Origin: Metaphire vulgaris
Lineage: Eukaryota > Annelida > Clitellata > Crassiclitellata > Megascolecidae
Direction of reading: 5' to 3'
DNA length: 64,000 bases
Assembly (NCBI GenBank): GCA_018105865.1
Contig: CM030845.1
Location: 11,695,890-11,759,889 of the forward strand
In this document: positions 1 to 18,867 of the stretch, one piece after another
How positions within the stretch are numbered: position 1 is the first letter of the stretch
Layout of the letters: each line of letters begins with the position of its first letter
Notes under the pieces: generated by a model
What the model was told of the DNA's origin: nothing
What the model saw: the letters and a program-made list of their open reading frames with translations, nothing else
Databases searched by the model: none
Position numbers and translations under genes: made by a program

Positions 1-2680
1 CCACCATCACTGTCTCATGCTGAATTTTAAACTGAATTTCAGTCTCTATTGGAAATTGTTATCTCTTCATCCTCAGAATTAATCATATCTGGCAACTTCA
101 ATTTTCACATGGATCTGCAAAACAACCTTTCTTCAGCATTTAAATGACATTCTCACTTCCTTTGACCTCCATCAGCACGTTTCCTTTCCTACCCATGACA
201 AGGGGCACCTCCTCGACCTCCTAATCACCAGGTCAAATTCAACAGCTATATCAAAAATTTCTCCCTGTGAAACTCATTTATCTGATCACACTGGTTTGTC
301 TGTAAAGATTGTCTTTCCTCATAAGATGCCACCTTCATATAAAACAGTCCAAGTTTCGTCCATGGTCTAAACTTGATCTAATAGCTTTTAAAACTGCCAT
401 TTCTACCTCTGAATTGGTTACCAATCCTGAAGGGACAGCTTCTGAATCAGCAACTCAATTTACTTCCGTTCTTCTCAATATTCTTGATACTCTTATTCCT
501 GTTAAAACTAAAAAGATTGTATCTCGACCACCTCAACCAGGGTTCAATGCTGAAATTGCTGAGGCTATAAGGTGTTGCAGCCAACTGGAACGAAGATGGT
601 GGAAATCTTCTCGTCTACCGAGTGATAAGCAAAAATTTAGAGAACAATGCAAAATTGTCCGTAAATTGATTTATTTAGCCAAGTCCAACTACTTAACTAA
701 TCTTGTCTCACAAAATTCCTCAAACCCTTGCCTGCTTTGGAAATCTCTAAATAGCATTCTTCATAGGGAAAAGTCAAATGTCACTCCTATTTTCTTCTCT
801 ATATTATCACTCCCAGATGTTTTCTGTAAGTTTTTCTCAGATAAAATATCTAATATCCGCTTAAAATTTCAGAACATTTCTTCAACAGGTTTCTCTTTCC
901 CAAAATCCCCACCAACTCCTCTCTCTTCCTGTAAACCTACCACCCTTAATGAAGTTCATCAGATAATATTTATATCTCCATCTAGTTAGTGTACCCTGGA
1001 TGTCCTGCCAACTCAAATTCTTAAAGATTGCTTTGATGTATTAGGCCCAATAATAACACGCCTCATAAATCTCTCATTGCTTGAAGGGTGTTTCCCCTCT
1101 TCATTCACCCATGCAGTTATTCACCCACTACTTAAAAACCATCTCTATCTTCCGAGGACGTGTCCAACTATAGATATATATCAAATCTCAACTTCCTATC
1201 GAAAATTCTTGAAAGAATAGTTGCAAAGCAAATACATGCTCATTTGTGTTCCAGTCCGTACTACCTCCCTTTTCAGTCTGCCTACCAAAAATATCATTCC
1301 ACAGAAACAGCTCTCCTGGTAATTCATGATTACATTGTTTGGGCTATTGATTCTGGGAAAGTTACTGCTCTTTTACTTCTTGACCTATCTGCCGCATTTG
1401 ATACTGTTGAGCATTCTATTCTTCTTCATCGTCTTGAACATTGGTTTGGAATCTTGAATACTACTTTGCATTGGATTACTTCATATTTACACCCCACACT
1501 CAATCAGTGATAATAGATGATAATCTCTCAACTCCCACCAATCTCTCTTGTGGTGTCCCTAAGGCTCTGTCCTTGGACTTCTGCTATTTACTCTATATAC
1601 AACCCCCTTGGGTTCACTTCTTGATGAACATCAGGTGGCCTATCATCTTTATGCTGATGATACACAAATTCTCATTTCTTTTGACCACTCCTCTTCAAAC
1701 ACATCCCTTGAGACTTTATTCAGTGCCTTTACTAATATTCAGTCATGGATGGATTCAAATAAGCTTATTCTAAATTCATCAAAAACCGAGTTCTTGCTAT
1801 TGGGTACTCCAGCTCAATTAACCAAATTTAAATCTCTGGATTCTGTTATGCTCAGAGATTCCAACTGTTGTTTCTAGAAGCACTTCTGCTCACAACCTTG
1901 GTGTGACATTTGACTCTTCCCTCTCTTTCACTAATCACATAAATTCAGTCTGCAAAATTTCTCATTATCATATTCGGGATATTTATCGCATCAGACATCT
2001 CCTCCCCAAGCCTGTTCGTATTCAGTTAGCCAATGCATTGGTACCTAGTCACCTAGATTATTGCAATTCCCTGCTTTTCGGCATCACAAATTCAAATATG
2101 CAGAAACTCCAGAGAGTACAAAATTCCTTAGTTAGAGTCATATCCAAAACTCCAAGATTCGAACATATAACTCCAGCCAGACAGTCCCTACATTGGCTTC
2201 CTATCAAATACCAAATTAATTATAAAATCTGTCTTTAGTATTCAAAACCATGTTATATAATGAACCCAATTACCTCAAGATGCGACTTATCCCTCGACCT
2301 ACTAATCAATCCACTAGGTATTCGGCAGGACCTTCATTTGTTGTTCCCTACTCTATATTTTTTGCATAGTCATTAGCACTACCGGTAGCTGTTTCTCAGT
2401 GTGCGCCCCTAAGCTCTGGAATTCACTACCAACATCACTTTGCATAACTAATAACTTATCATTTTTCAGATCTGGCCTTAAAACACATCTGTTTGACTTG
2501 GCTTATCCCCCTTAGATTGCTCTCCCGCCGTTTTGGACTGATCTTCTGGCTTGACCTGGCTTTAATGCTATTTGGATTTGGTGCTCCATCGGCTGATGCC
2601 CTGATTCAAATAAGCTGGTTCAAATCTGTTCAAAGAGATTATGCATTATGATAGTGGCGCTATAGAAGTTGATTGATTGA
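1..2680 (+). mobile_element. Degenerate CR1/L2-like non-LTR retrotransposon
   Basis: A broken LINE running off the left edge. Near 90-290 there are remnants of an endonuclease domain (SGNFNFHMD, then SDHTGLSVKI). Reverse transcriptase follows in several frames: the ISNLNFLSKILERIV and STETALLVIHDYI blocks, DLSAAFDTVEH (about 1380-1420) and YADDTQI (about 1650). The C-terminal block has HLDYCNSLLFG, LHWLPI and WNSLP. Frameshifts and stops show it is dead. It ends at about 2640-2680 with GGCGCTATAGAAG followed by TTGA repeats, a typical 3' tail of this LINE group. The family call rests on motif order; the exact clade is inferred. Confidence 0.85.
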
Positions 2681-2879
2681 TCAATAACAGTCCCTTTTCA
2701 ATCTATTCTTTTCTGGGTCATTTTTTCCAAACAAACTTGACAAACTTGTATTCCTGCAGTCCCCTATGACTTAAATATTAAATAGACAATAATGAATGGT
2801 TTCAATGGTTAATTGACAGATATGTTCATGTTGCGAGCATTGTCTATGTTTTCATGAACACATACCTGATACCTAGGAA

Positions 2880-3010
2880 ATAGTTGGAAAATTAGTTGCA
2901 AAATGTTCAACTATATTTTTTTAGTTTAGTTAACAATTTTAGAAAGTTAGTTTGCAACTAAAAGTTTAACTACTTATTTATAGTTTAAATTTAATTATAG
3001 TTTAACTAAT
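2880..3010. repeat. AT-rich AGTTTAACTA low-complexity stretch
   Basis: Many variants of AGTTTAACTA and its reverse complement lie close together. No coding potential is visible. It may be the decayed end of an inverted-repeat element next to the minus-strand LINE fragment at 3.0-4.06 kb. Confidence 0.35.
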
Positions 3011-3019
3011 GCTTTTTAG

Positions 3020-4060
3020 TTAGTTGCACATCACTGAACAATACAATTGGAGTAAACCAACACATATCAACTCAGAGGAAGAGGATTTGCTCTTGCTGTA
3101 CATGTCATTAAAGTGTTTGTAGAATTTCATTTTGGTCTCTGTTATTGATATCCTGAATTGATGATAAGCTCTAACTACAACCCCAAGATATCTAAACTCA
3201 TCAACATAAGCCAGGGCAGATCCATTCAACAATAAGGGAGCACAAACCAACCACCATATAATGTCTACCAATTCTCACAGCCTTACATTTTTTGACATTA
3301 AACTTCAAATCTAGGTTAGCAGCTTCAACATTACCTATATCAAGTAAACATTGCACACCATGAAAAGAATGAGAGATGAGCAATATATCATCAGCATAAA
3401 GTAAACAGCCCATGAATAAAGTATTGATGTAACAACCATAGCCAGATTTCTTCAAATTAGAGATAAGATCATCTATATATACAGCAAACAATAACGGGGA
3501 TAAGACACCACCTTGTCTTACCCCAGACAAAACCTTGAAAGAGCTGATATGGCATAACCCTATAGAATATTCACGTAACATTTATCATGCCAATCTATTA
3601 GGACATAATGGAGCAATACGGGATACCCTTCTGCATCAATTTTCTGAACAAACCAAAGCAATATGATTTATCAAACACCTTTGAAATATCAAGAGCAGAA
3701 ATCATGGCTGTGGACTGATTTTTGTTTAAATAATTTAAAACACCTCTAAGGGTAAATATAGCATCTGAACAGCCTACTCCTGATTTGAAACCAAATTGCA
3801 GGTCCAAACTATTCAGATGCGATCCAACCATTGCCAAAAGGCAGTGCTCAAACACCTCAGAAATAACAGGTCTTCATGTTATTTCACGGTAGCTTTTGCA
3901 ACTAGTTGGATCTGTACCATAGCCTTTCAACAGTGGAATTACGATTCCTTTACTGAATCCATTGGGCACAAGTCCACTTTGCAACATCAAATTAAACAGG
4001 TTGGTTATGCATAATACGACCACAGGATGAGCAAACATGATATGCTCAACAGTCAAGTTA
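3020..4060 (-). mobile_element. Reverse transcriptase fragment of a second LINE type
   Basis: Minus-strand ORF pieces in three frames encode one RT domain in order: GFKSGVGCSDAIFTLR, ISALDISKVFDK, VLSGVRQGGVLSPLLFAVYIDDL, CLLYADDILLISHS and LKFNVKKCKAVRIG. The order of conserved RT blocks and the YADD box are clear, and frameshifts separate the pieces. The wording of the blocks differs from the CR1-like copies at 1-2.7 and 50-53 kb, so this is another clade, which I cannot name with confidence. No endonuclease domain or tail was found. Confidence 0.8.
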
Positions 4061-5397
4061 TCACATCCAGAAGCTAATTAGAATGCATTGACTCATTCAA
4101 TGACAGTGGATATTTAATTCCAAATTCAGTGCCTTTCTAGTAAATGATTTTAACGTGTGCACTCTCAGGACCGACTCATGTATGAATAATAATAGAAATG
4201 TGCCACGACACTTACAGTTTAACCAGCACATCTGATATTTAGCAACATGTAACTAAAATCTATCAAAATATCATATTTATTATATGCATCCAAACCAGAA
4301 TTACAGTACAAGTCTCATATACTGATGAAGTCTATACTCGGTATATTTTCCAAACATCATACAGATGTCAGGTCATATGCACCAGCAGGAAAACAAAATA
4401 ATTACCAAGCAAACAGTGTGATAAATATTACAGGCCACATGGCACAGTAGCTTATGCAAGTCACTGGGTTCAAATACAATACTTATAGGCCAATTAAGGT
4501 TAAAATCAGGACTATTCAGTGGGCATGTGTATATCAAACCAGAAAGAGCCTTCAGTTACTACTATAATATATAAATACCTCTTCTATATTGACAATACAG
4601 TGTTAATTGCATAATAAATACATGTTCATGTTCGTGTATAAAGACCACTAGTGGTTTACATAGCAGCAAACACTCTGGACCTGTGGCTTAAAATAGCACA
4701 TCGCCAGCAAGTGCATGGAAAGCTGGCTGCTATCGGCAAAGCAGACTACAATGCTACAAACTACAGACTAGAAAACCGCACAAAGATTAACGTTACATTG
4801 TAATAAATGTGAGTTTTCACACATTCCACATTCAACAAACAAAGGCAAAACAAGGCAGCATATCACGGATGAAATACCATCTCTGCATGAAACATAAATG
4901 CATTATTCACAAGTGAAGTCTTGAAAGATAAATTAATTGCTTCTGGTCAGTCTCAACAAACACAGCCATTGGCAAAAACGTATGTGGGTGATACAGTGAC
5001 AGGGGTTTCAAGGTAAAAGTCAACCATTACAAACTAACTATCGTGACCTTTGCACATCTGAATACTTCAGCATAAAGTGTCTTTTAGAATTATACATACA
5101 CAAAGTAATTTTACACCTGCACATCAAAATCAATAAATCCCAAGCTGACTACCAAGATTATAAACAACCAATACAATTAGAAGGGCTCCGAATTCACATA
5201 AATCAGTGGCCATGGAGCTGATGAGAATACAGTTTTGAAAACCAAAAAATTCACAAACTCAGAGAGATTTCAATTAGATTTATCATCAAAACTGTTTGAC
5301 CACAGAGAATGGAACAACAACAAGATTTCCCATCTAAACAGTCCAAAGAACAAGATGTGCCTAAATATTAAAGCAAGTCAGGAAAAACTATACCAAC
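4061..5397. other. AT-rich stretch, no recognised feature
   Basis: No coding exon, repeat with clear termini or RNA gene was recognised on either strand. Because the CNOT6-like gene on the minus strand still lacks its last catalytic exons, this is probably intron, with those exons left of the window. Confidence 0.4.
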
Positions 5398-11285
<5,888 letters not shown>

Positions 11286-14200
11286 CTTAAGCAACAAACA
11301 GAACAACCAATAAAGATTAACCGCCATACAGTAGACACCATCATTGTGAGGCAGTTCACGTAATTAAGTATACGCATTTACATTCATTTATAAAACCCTT
11401 ATGGGAATCTGTTATGATTGTATCGATATCCATAGCCTATCATCCCGAAACTGAAAATATTGGACCGACCCATTGGATCTGACCATGGGTCAAGCGTATT
11501 ACTTAGATGATGCTATAGTCATTTGTCAACCTGTGCTTAATCTACGAGTCTCTTTACTTGGTCAAATTTTGTGCGCGTTTATCTGCAAATTTCATATGTG
11601 AAGATGTAATTTTAAAAATGAACTATGATACTACTATATATAGTGATCTAAAAGTAAACAGCCTAATTATCAATCACATTCTCAAGCAATTTATCGAGTT
11701 ACAATTTCAAAATCCATAAGCTCAACTAATCATCACTGGCACATATAAATGCAATTTCTGCATCATTCAAGCTTACAGCACCATAGAATCATAATGAATC
11801 ATTCATTTTAAAAAACAAACATGCATATGGCTTTTATATCTCCAGTAAAGAATTAGCATAATCATTAAACTAGCATTACCACTAGAATGGCATTATGATA
11901 TTTCTAAGCATAAGCATGATTTGCAAATAACTTACTTTATTTTTCACTGATAGTGCAATTTCGCAATTTTACTACGCTTATCATCAAGCAATATTCTATC
12001 AAATACTTTTATGTTACAGTTGCTGAATCATGCAAGCATTTTAGCCTGTGATAACGCTTGCACCAGATAGATAACATTTTGGATAAAATAATTCCTTCCA
12101 CTCTGTTCCAGTTTTTAAAATGTCCAAATGATTGATAATACTTTTGATATAATTCATCAATAATAATTATAAGATAGGAGTTTCTGGTCTGATAGAATGA
12201 ATTACCTTTTTCTACATGGAAAATTGAACAATTGAAAAGAAATCACTTTTAAAACAAATTTCTTAACCATGAGTAATAAATGTTACAAAATTACAGGAAA
12301 CCAAAAGCACTGCTACCCGCTTTTCATCGTACTAATATAAGTGCTATCAGGGACCATCACACTCTGAAACTTTTATTGCACAAAAATAGACACTTTACAT
12401 CAGTGTTCCTATTTTAGTTTCACTTCCAAGATCCCTCCACACTTTTAGATCTGCATGAAATGAGACTCCTGCATGTCTAGGATACAGAAGAACTTTGGTA
12501 AGCACTGTACAGTCCAAAAAGCAATTTTCACTTTCAGTGCTGACTTCCAGTCCTTCCAGGAAAAAGTGCTCTGGACCAATGTCAGGCCACTCTTAAAAAT
12601 AACCTAGAAACCTGAGACACGAGTTTCATGCAGATTCCCACTGCATCAGCCAGGAAGCGTCAAGTTATCAAGTCACCTGCTTGTAGGACAAACGTTTATA
12701 GCACTCGTCTACTTTTAGAATATAGTCGAGGTAAGACGAGCACTCAAATTCAGGCTCATCGAGAGAAAATCCGGGCCTCTGTGCAGAACGGCCAGTGACC
12801 CCCCCGCCCAAACAATCTTTATCTTTAGGTCTATGAGAAAATATCCTCAGTCTGCAAGTTCTTTTAGTGATTTCATCACGAAACATAGCGATGACCTTCT
12901 TTTTGCTAGTCATGTCCGTGTCCCTTACCTTCTTCCTTACACCCCCACCCTCTGATTCGATCGCATATCTAAGAAATTTTTGAATGTGCCGCATTTTTTT
13001 CAGTTTTTAATGCATATGCGATTTCTGCATAAATATGCGGCAATTTTATCTGCACTTTTTTGCAACTGTCCTGATATAGGCAAAGATTTACAGGAGATCA
13101 GCACCTGTCTGGACGACCTTTTTTTGCTCATCACCTTCTTTTTACCTAAAAAAACACTGCAATTTCTGCAGACACGCAAGGTGAAATAGGCGCATAAATT
13201 GGAAATTTAGGTGCATGAATGGCAAGTTTCTGCATTTCCCCGCATATTTAGGACCTCTGAGTCCCACATATTTCCCGAAAAATTGCCGCATAAAACGCAC
13301 AGCCCTGATCACATTCAGTTGCGAGACCACTCAGCCATAAAGCTGTAAATATTCTACAAGATAAGTTTCTTCTGGACCCCTCCGGGTCCCCTGCAAATTG
13401 CCAGGCCCCTGGGCACTTGTCCCTGCCCCCTCCAATTTCATCTAAAAGGATAATATGAACTGCCGAGTGATGGCTCAGTGTCCTAGAGGTGGACTTTAGA
13501 AGTCATTTCATATTGTAATTGTCTGGAAAAGTACACTGTCAATACATACATTCTGCATATTGCTTCCACAATTTTCTAAGGTTCAAAATGTACAAAGCGA
13601 TGTCATAATCAGGTGAACAAATTAAAATGCTTACAAAGAAATACAATTCAATTAAATTTATTTTTAAAAACAGCATAGGGGAAATTTGATGAATCAGAAT
13701 TTGAAACTAAGCTTCAAATTCATCAATTTTTTTATTTTTCTGTGTCTGCCTTAAGGCAAATGTTTCGAAATTAAGCAACACATCATCACTACTACAGCTA
13801 AATTGTAGACAGAGCAATACTCTCGCGAGAAACAGCAGCATTTGAAAAATGAACATCATACATTTTCGATATTGACATTTAGATAAAATGAGAAATAATG
13901 CAGACCACAATTTCATAAATGTTAAATGCCTCAGTGGCTAAGTTGTATATAGTGCATTGGCACTGCACAAAATCAGCCTTTCTACTTAACTTCCAATGCA
14001 TGAGTTGGCATTTGGAGATAGATATCCATATCTTGTATATCTACATGAAATTAAGTATGTAAGGAAAACGAAATTTATATAGCACTGCCAGAAAGCTTGA
14101 AGCAGTGCACCAGCTTATTCATGAGCGCTCAATCTGTAGTCCATAATCTGTGGTGGTCAAGGTAGTAGACAGATAGAGATAGGCAGTTGCAGAAAAGCAT

Positions 14201-14451
14201 TTTTATGGAGGATGATAACATGATTTGCGGCGGATAGAATGTAGGTCCATAGTAGGGATTTTGCCACAAGATTTCTTGAAAAGAATAGTTTTAATTTGTT
14301 TTCGAAAGGTTCGAGGAGTGATGGTCAATGGTGACTGTTTTATTGGCTGAAAAGATCAATGTTCAGTACACTAACATGAACTGCTTTAGGTAGATGCTCA
14401 GTGCCTTGTCATCAAAACATACATTATATTTTTAAACTTAAAAAAATACCT
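11286..14451. other. AT-rich intron or spacer
   Basis: No leucine-rich-repeat exon, which would be expected upstream of a CNOT6 nuclease domain, was recognised on the minus strand. Stretches at about 12.9-13.4 kb (GCATAAATATGCGG-like and G/C-homopolymer-rich text) look like decayed transposon. I see no convincing gene here. Confidence 0.4.
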
Positions 14452-14531
14452 TTAACCCTGTGGCCCCATAAGGCTGACATTCTGGCCTCATGACGTATTG
14501 GTTATACAGATTGTCCAAGCAAAAGGGTTAA
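14452..14531. mobile_element. TTAA-flanked mini-hairpin, copy 1 (80 bp)
   Basis: TTAA-CCCTGTGGCC at the left and GCAAAAGGG-TTAA at the right. TTAA target sites with CCC/GGG ends are the hallmark of piggyBac-type elements. Similar short units lie at about 30969, 45937, 57301 and 57431. Confidence 0.45.
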
Positions 14532-14610
14532 GTGATTAATTTGCAAACATGCTGTAGATAATGTACAACTTAATTCAGTCAAACAACATTCCAAGGCAAT
14601 TTATACTCAC

Positions 14611-16280
14611 ACGAAGAATTCAGTCCAGCACTGAAGTCTTCCTGGACGTTTGGCCGTGATTTTGCCCTTGGTGGCTGGCCAGCAGCCGCCATCGAAGGTT
14701 TTGGAATGCTCCAAATCGGAAACATAAAGTAGACTGCAGGAATGAAACAATAACCGGGAACGCACGGCACGAGTCCAAACATGGAGCAGTAGAAATTATG
14801 ATAGTAATCAGGATGTCCCGGACTGTGCGACTCAGAGGCTGGTCGATGGGAGGCAGCTCCAGGCGGCACAGATGATGCATCTGGCAAGTGCTGTTCAACC
14901 GTAAAGGTTACGTCGCTCCCGGTCAGGTCAAGTGACACAGTGTCGATGTGTCGATGGAAGGAAAATGGTGAGAGGGGCTGGCGATTTGGCTGTCCAATGT
15001 GATTGACCTTGAGCTTTCCCTTGACGTCCGCATGACTGGCGGATGATCTGCTGGTCGGAGGGCATTCAAAAATGCCGTCCGATGTGCTCTCCGGAGCGCT
15101 GTAACAGCGGCACGGCTCTTCGTCTCGATCGAGGACCTCGATCTTGAAGAACTTGCTTCCCTGAGCGTAGTAGTGAGTGTAGGCAAAGTAGGCTGAAAGG
15201 CACTCGGGACATTCGTGGGGCGGCAGCTCGTAACGTCTCATGGCAAAGCCATCTGTGTGCTCCGAGAGTCGATCCAGCTCCTCCTTGGACAGTCCATGCT
15301 CCTCTTCAAAAACCTCCGGCTCGATGTCGGACGACTCCGAACTCGAATGGCGACAGGAGCTGTCGGATGGATCGGAATCTTCAAAAACTCCACTGTGAGT
15401 ATCTGGCCTGCTGCTACGAAGGTCGTTGCAGATAACATCAACATTATTCTTTTCAGCGAAGGTCGTTCTCGCCGTCTCGGTCGATAGGCTGGTATCGCCC
15501 GGACCAACGAGTCTTGTTATTAAGAACCGTCTCACCAGACAAAGATTCCCTAAAGGCACCTGACTGTGCAAAGTTTTGTCTTTCCTGAATTCTGTCATAG
15601 GAAGATGAAGACAGGTTCTGGACTGACAGCTGTGGCTGATCGTCCTTTCTATGGACCTTTTCTACCACAGAAAGAAACGCATTGAAGTTTTTTGAACCTT
15701 TTTCAGGTTTGGGGGTAACACTGTTGTTGGGGACATGAGTTCCAGATGATGATAAAGGAGGAGATATTGAAGTTGATAAGGAATAAGAAGCAGAAGCAAA
15801 CTTTTCCTCTTCGTTCTCTTTCATCGGTTGGTCGTCCTCTGCCTTTCTGCTATGTGATATGTTGGTTAGGGTGGTGGATACTCTAGCCCGGCTCTTTGCC
15901 TCTGCCAATCGTATGCTTTCCCTGAGACATACAACTATGGGCGAATTCCTCTTAACGCGGTTTGATTTTGATAACTTCTGTGTTGAACACGTGCCGGTTG
16001 TTGCGGCCGGTGAAGAAACACCCAAATGAGTCGTCAGATCTTTACGGTGTTCTGTGAGGCAGTCAAGGCACGAGGAAGACATACCTTCAAGGCGCTGCCG
16101 AAAACTTTCCTTACTTACCAGCTCCAAACTTCGACTGCTGTTGCAACCGTTGGTCACAACATACGCCGCCGAGTCCAATGAAGACACGGTATGTGCTGCG
16201 TTTGTCCTGCGATTGCTGACGCTTCCACGTTTTTGCTCAAGTTTCATGAAATTCTGTGCTGCCATAACTGGATGAATTAC
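14611..16280 (-). CDS. Unrecognised Ser-rich coding exon, probable 5' part of the CNOT6-like gene
   Basis: A 1.67-kb minus-strand exon. I do not recognise the protein. The first part (VIHPVMAAQNFMKLEQKR onward) is Ser/Arg-rich and probably disordered. The second part contains SSESSDIEPEVFEEEHGL, a Cys-containing segment HECPECLSAYFAYTHYY, and an aromatic stretch FGLVPCVPGYCFIPAVYF. The two halves are in different frames, switching between 15600 and 15453. A one-base indel or assembly error is needed to read through. The acceptor is CTCAG at 16281-16285. The donor after 14611 is GTGAGTATAA in phase 1, matching the acceptor phase at 11285. It could instead be an independent gene whose last exons I failed to find. 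Confidence 0.5.
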
Positions 16281-17437
16281 CTGAGATAAATTTCTACAGT
16301 AATCTACTGTTCTTGACCTGCCAAATATCTGACTACTCCTGTCAGTCAGCGTTTACTATCATATAAAGTTGCATATACCACTAAGTAGAAAATCTAAATA
16401 CCGTAGATGAAACTGTTTTGCCAATAAGAAAATGTTTTCAATCACTGAAGTCTGTAGCAGAAATATCAAGTCCTTTAAAATAAACAGTGATGCCGTACAA
16501 ACTGAAATATTGCAATTTGCATTGCTGACACATCCTGTAAGCACCGACAACCATCTCTTTTGTGGATGTTTTTCCCATCACTTAGTACTATTTAGCAGTT
16601 GAAGTGATCCAATGACCGAGTTCAAGTCTGCTTTCAAGCTTCATGGCAACCATGATGCATATCAAAAGAACTGTAAACATTTATTAAAACACTGTCAAAA
16701 CTAAAATCAAAAGCAACTGCAGAATCAATCAAATAAATATCAAGCTTACCAAATAGGCCTAACTAAAATTTAGCTTAGCAACACTACATTCATTTTGATG
16801 GCAGTTACCATTTCTGCCAAAACATGACAACCGGACACCCAAGGCAATATTGAACAAATAGCAGCCTCTGAAGACAATCCCACTTACATAGCAGAGCTAT
16901 AAACAATGCACCAGCTTCAAGATGAAAACCAACAAGACATAATGGGTAGCATTATCTAGATAAAAACAATAGTACATTAGCATGATAAAATTCCTCAGAC
17001 CTAATGGCCTTCAGACATGTTGCATGGATGGGGTAAATCCGGCCTAATCAAGACGCCTTAAGGCTGGCATGAAAGGGACAAAAATTCTTGGCTGAATGGC
17101 TGGTCAGTCGAAAATACCACCACCAATGACACGCATTCTGCTCTTTTGAGCATTGGTCTTGCACGGTCTTGTATCGCGACCAAATCCGAACAATACCACC
17201 GTACTAGCTTGTTGCTGGAGGCTACAAAGCACCCTCTTCGTCTTCCTCCCCTCTCCTATTTATCATTTGAACTATACATCCCCACCAACCAAAACAACAA
17301 CCGTAAATCACTCGATCCGAGACTGGCTTTAGGCCGATTCAGACTGTCGCAGCACAATAGGCCTACATTTGCCGTCGTTGTCTACTTTGACGACTGACCC
17401 GAATCACCCACAGAGTAACAAACCTTGACCTTGATAC

Positions 17438-17674
17438 CGACGTCTTCGTATCAGTCAATACTTGTCTCCGTCTCTCGCTCTTCGAAATGCCCCGAAACAC
17501 GGACTGAACTCCATCGCTCAATTCAAACTGCTGCTTCTGTCCCGTGTTGGCGATCAAAATGACCGGATGACCCTGTCCGCAGTCTCTTTCTAACCACTGT
17601 TCCAGATAGGGATCGATGGCCAGGGTACATATGATGATCACGGCCTGGATGCCCTGCTGCCAGGAATCGCGCAT
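17438..17674 (-). CDS. Probable first coding exon of the same gene
   Basis: Starts at the first in-frame ATG (17674, A at -3) downstream of an in-frame stop. It encodes about 79 residues beginning MRDSWQQGIQAVIIICTL, including DPYLEQWLERDCGQGHPV, and ends ...LTDTKTS at a phase-0 donor (TCG|GTATCA). The acceptor at 16280 is also phase 0, so the two join in frame. The alternation of hydrophobic and charged residues looks like folded protein, but I recognise no family. It sits just inside a GC-rich, CpG-rich stretch, as expected of a first exon. Confidence 0.45.
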
Positions 17675-17679
17675 TGTTT

Positions 17680-18130
17680 GATAACATTGACAACGCCAGG
17701 CAGTAATCTTCACCGTGCGAACTACATCATCCTCCTATCGATCGTCGATCCGTAATTTGTCGGGCACAGCCGTCAACACGGCGTGTATTGCCCGCCGCCG
17801 TTTATTGCAAAAACCGACAGTTACCTGACGATGACGAACTAAATAGTTTCAGCAACGCTCGGGAACGTCTTTTCATCATAATAATAAAGTACCAGCTTCT
17901 CGGTCGATATGCCTCCCTCACGCCTTCCATCCGTCCTTCCCCGCCTTCCCGCGATCTGCGGTTGCGGCTGCTAAGAGGCAGGGCCTTCTCTGGAGGGGCC
18001 TCGACGAGTCTTCTGCGCGGTCCGCGCGGACGCCGCATGCTCCGCCCTCTGCGGAGAATGGGCGTGACGATGACGCACTGTTCCAAAAATAGACGCCTTG
18101 TTTACTGTTCGCGTTCTGGTGTCGGAAATA
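17680..18130 (-). promoter_or_regulatory. GC/CpG-rich stretch, candidate promoter
   Basis: Base composition rises sharply here compared with the AT-rich surroundings, with many CG dinucleotides (for example GCGCGGTCCGCGCGGACG near 18015). It lies immediately upstream of the first coding exon at 17674. No TATA box or specific factor sites are claimed. Promoter role is inferred from position and composition. Confidence 0.4.
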
Positions 18131-18524
18131 AGTAGGTTAGGAAGAGCAAGAAAGTAGGCACCGCGAAAAATTCGAGATCGAACTGAGTAGGAGACTAGCA
18201 GAAATCTCTTTACAGCAGGCACTGTTGGCTAGTTTCAAGGGGCAACGTCAATTTTTAAAATTGTATTCTATTCCAAAAACCAACGGCTTCTAATATTGTT
18301 CCTTTTGCTTTCTTGTATATTAAATTTACGGGACGAGTTCTGCAAAATAGGTCAAAAGTTTACGAAGGCTATCGGCAATTTATAGCCACTATCCACAATG
18401 AGTCAATTACCTATTCTATGGTCACATTTAACTTACTTTTAATTTTAAAAAACCTGTAAACTCTCAAATATCGGACAACATTGAGTGTATTTGACACTTT
18501 AGAATGTTTAGACAAACAAACCTT

Positions 18525-18655
18525 TAAATTTAGCGTGATTTAAAGTGGCTTACGAGGTATTACTGCCTGTGTGAAAGCCACTAGGGGCGCTAACGGGCAC
18601 GAACCCGCTCCGTCAACCTACCGCTCCAGCGCGTAACCCACTCTAATTCGTATTG
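18525..18655 (-). repeat. tRNA-derived SINE, family A, copy 2
   Basis: Reverse complement of the 8.17-kb unit: AAGTGGCTTACGAGGTATTACTGCC body, GTGTGAAAGCCACTAGGGGC junction, a B-box-like GGGTTCGTGCCC on the minus strand and the A-box side ending AACCCACTC. It is in the CNOT6-HERC2 spacer. Confidence 0.7.
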
Positions 18656-18867
18656 GATCTCGTGCGCCATGTCATCAGTTGATGATCTCGGTAGGCCTAT
18701 TATGCTAGTGGCGTCAGAGGTCTACCAACTTAATTTATTGACCCGTCAGCTAAAAAAACTCACCTGTTGAGTGATCGAGTTTGGCGCTTTGGCCTACAGG
18801 TAACAGTACGCGGCTGTACGCCGTCCGTAGATGAATTTGGTTGATATATAGGTCCAGTGGCGACATA

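Noticed and set aside
12668..12994. 108-residue minus-strand ORF starting MRHIQKFLRYAIES
   Set aside because: No recognised family, no splice partners in phase, and it lies in a stretch that looks like decayed repeat; kept out of the gene list.
14500..14535. Minus-strand CFLDNLYNQY-like reading resembling the end of the CNOT6 LRR region (LLDNL)
   Set aside because: It lies wholly inside a TTAA mini-hairpin repeat and has no flanking LRR sequence.
17788..18222. Several Arg/Ser/Pro-rich ORFs in the GC-rich stretch
   Set aside because: They run on both strands at once and have the composition expected of GC-rich promoter DNA.
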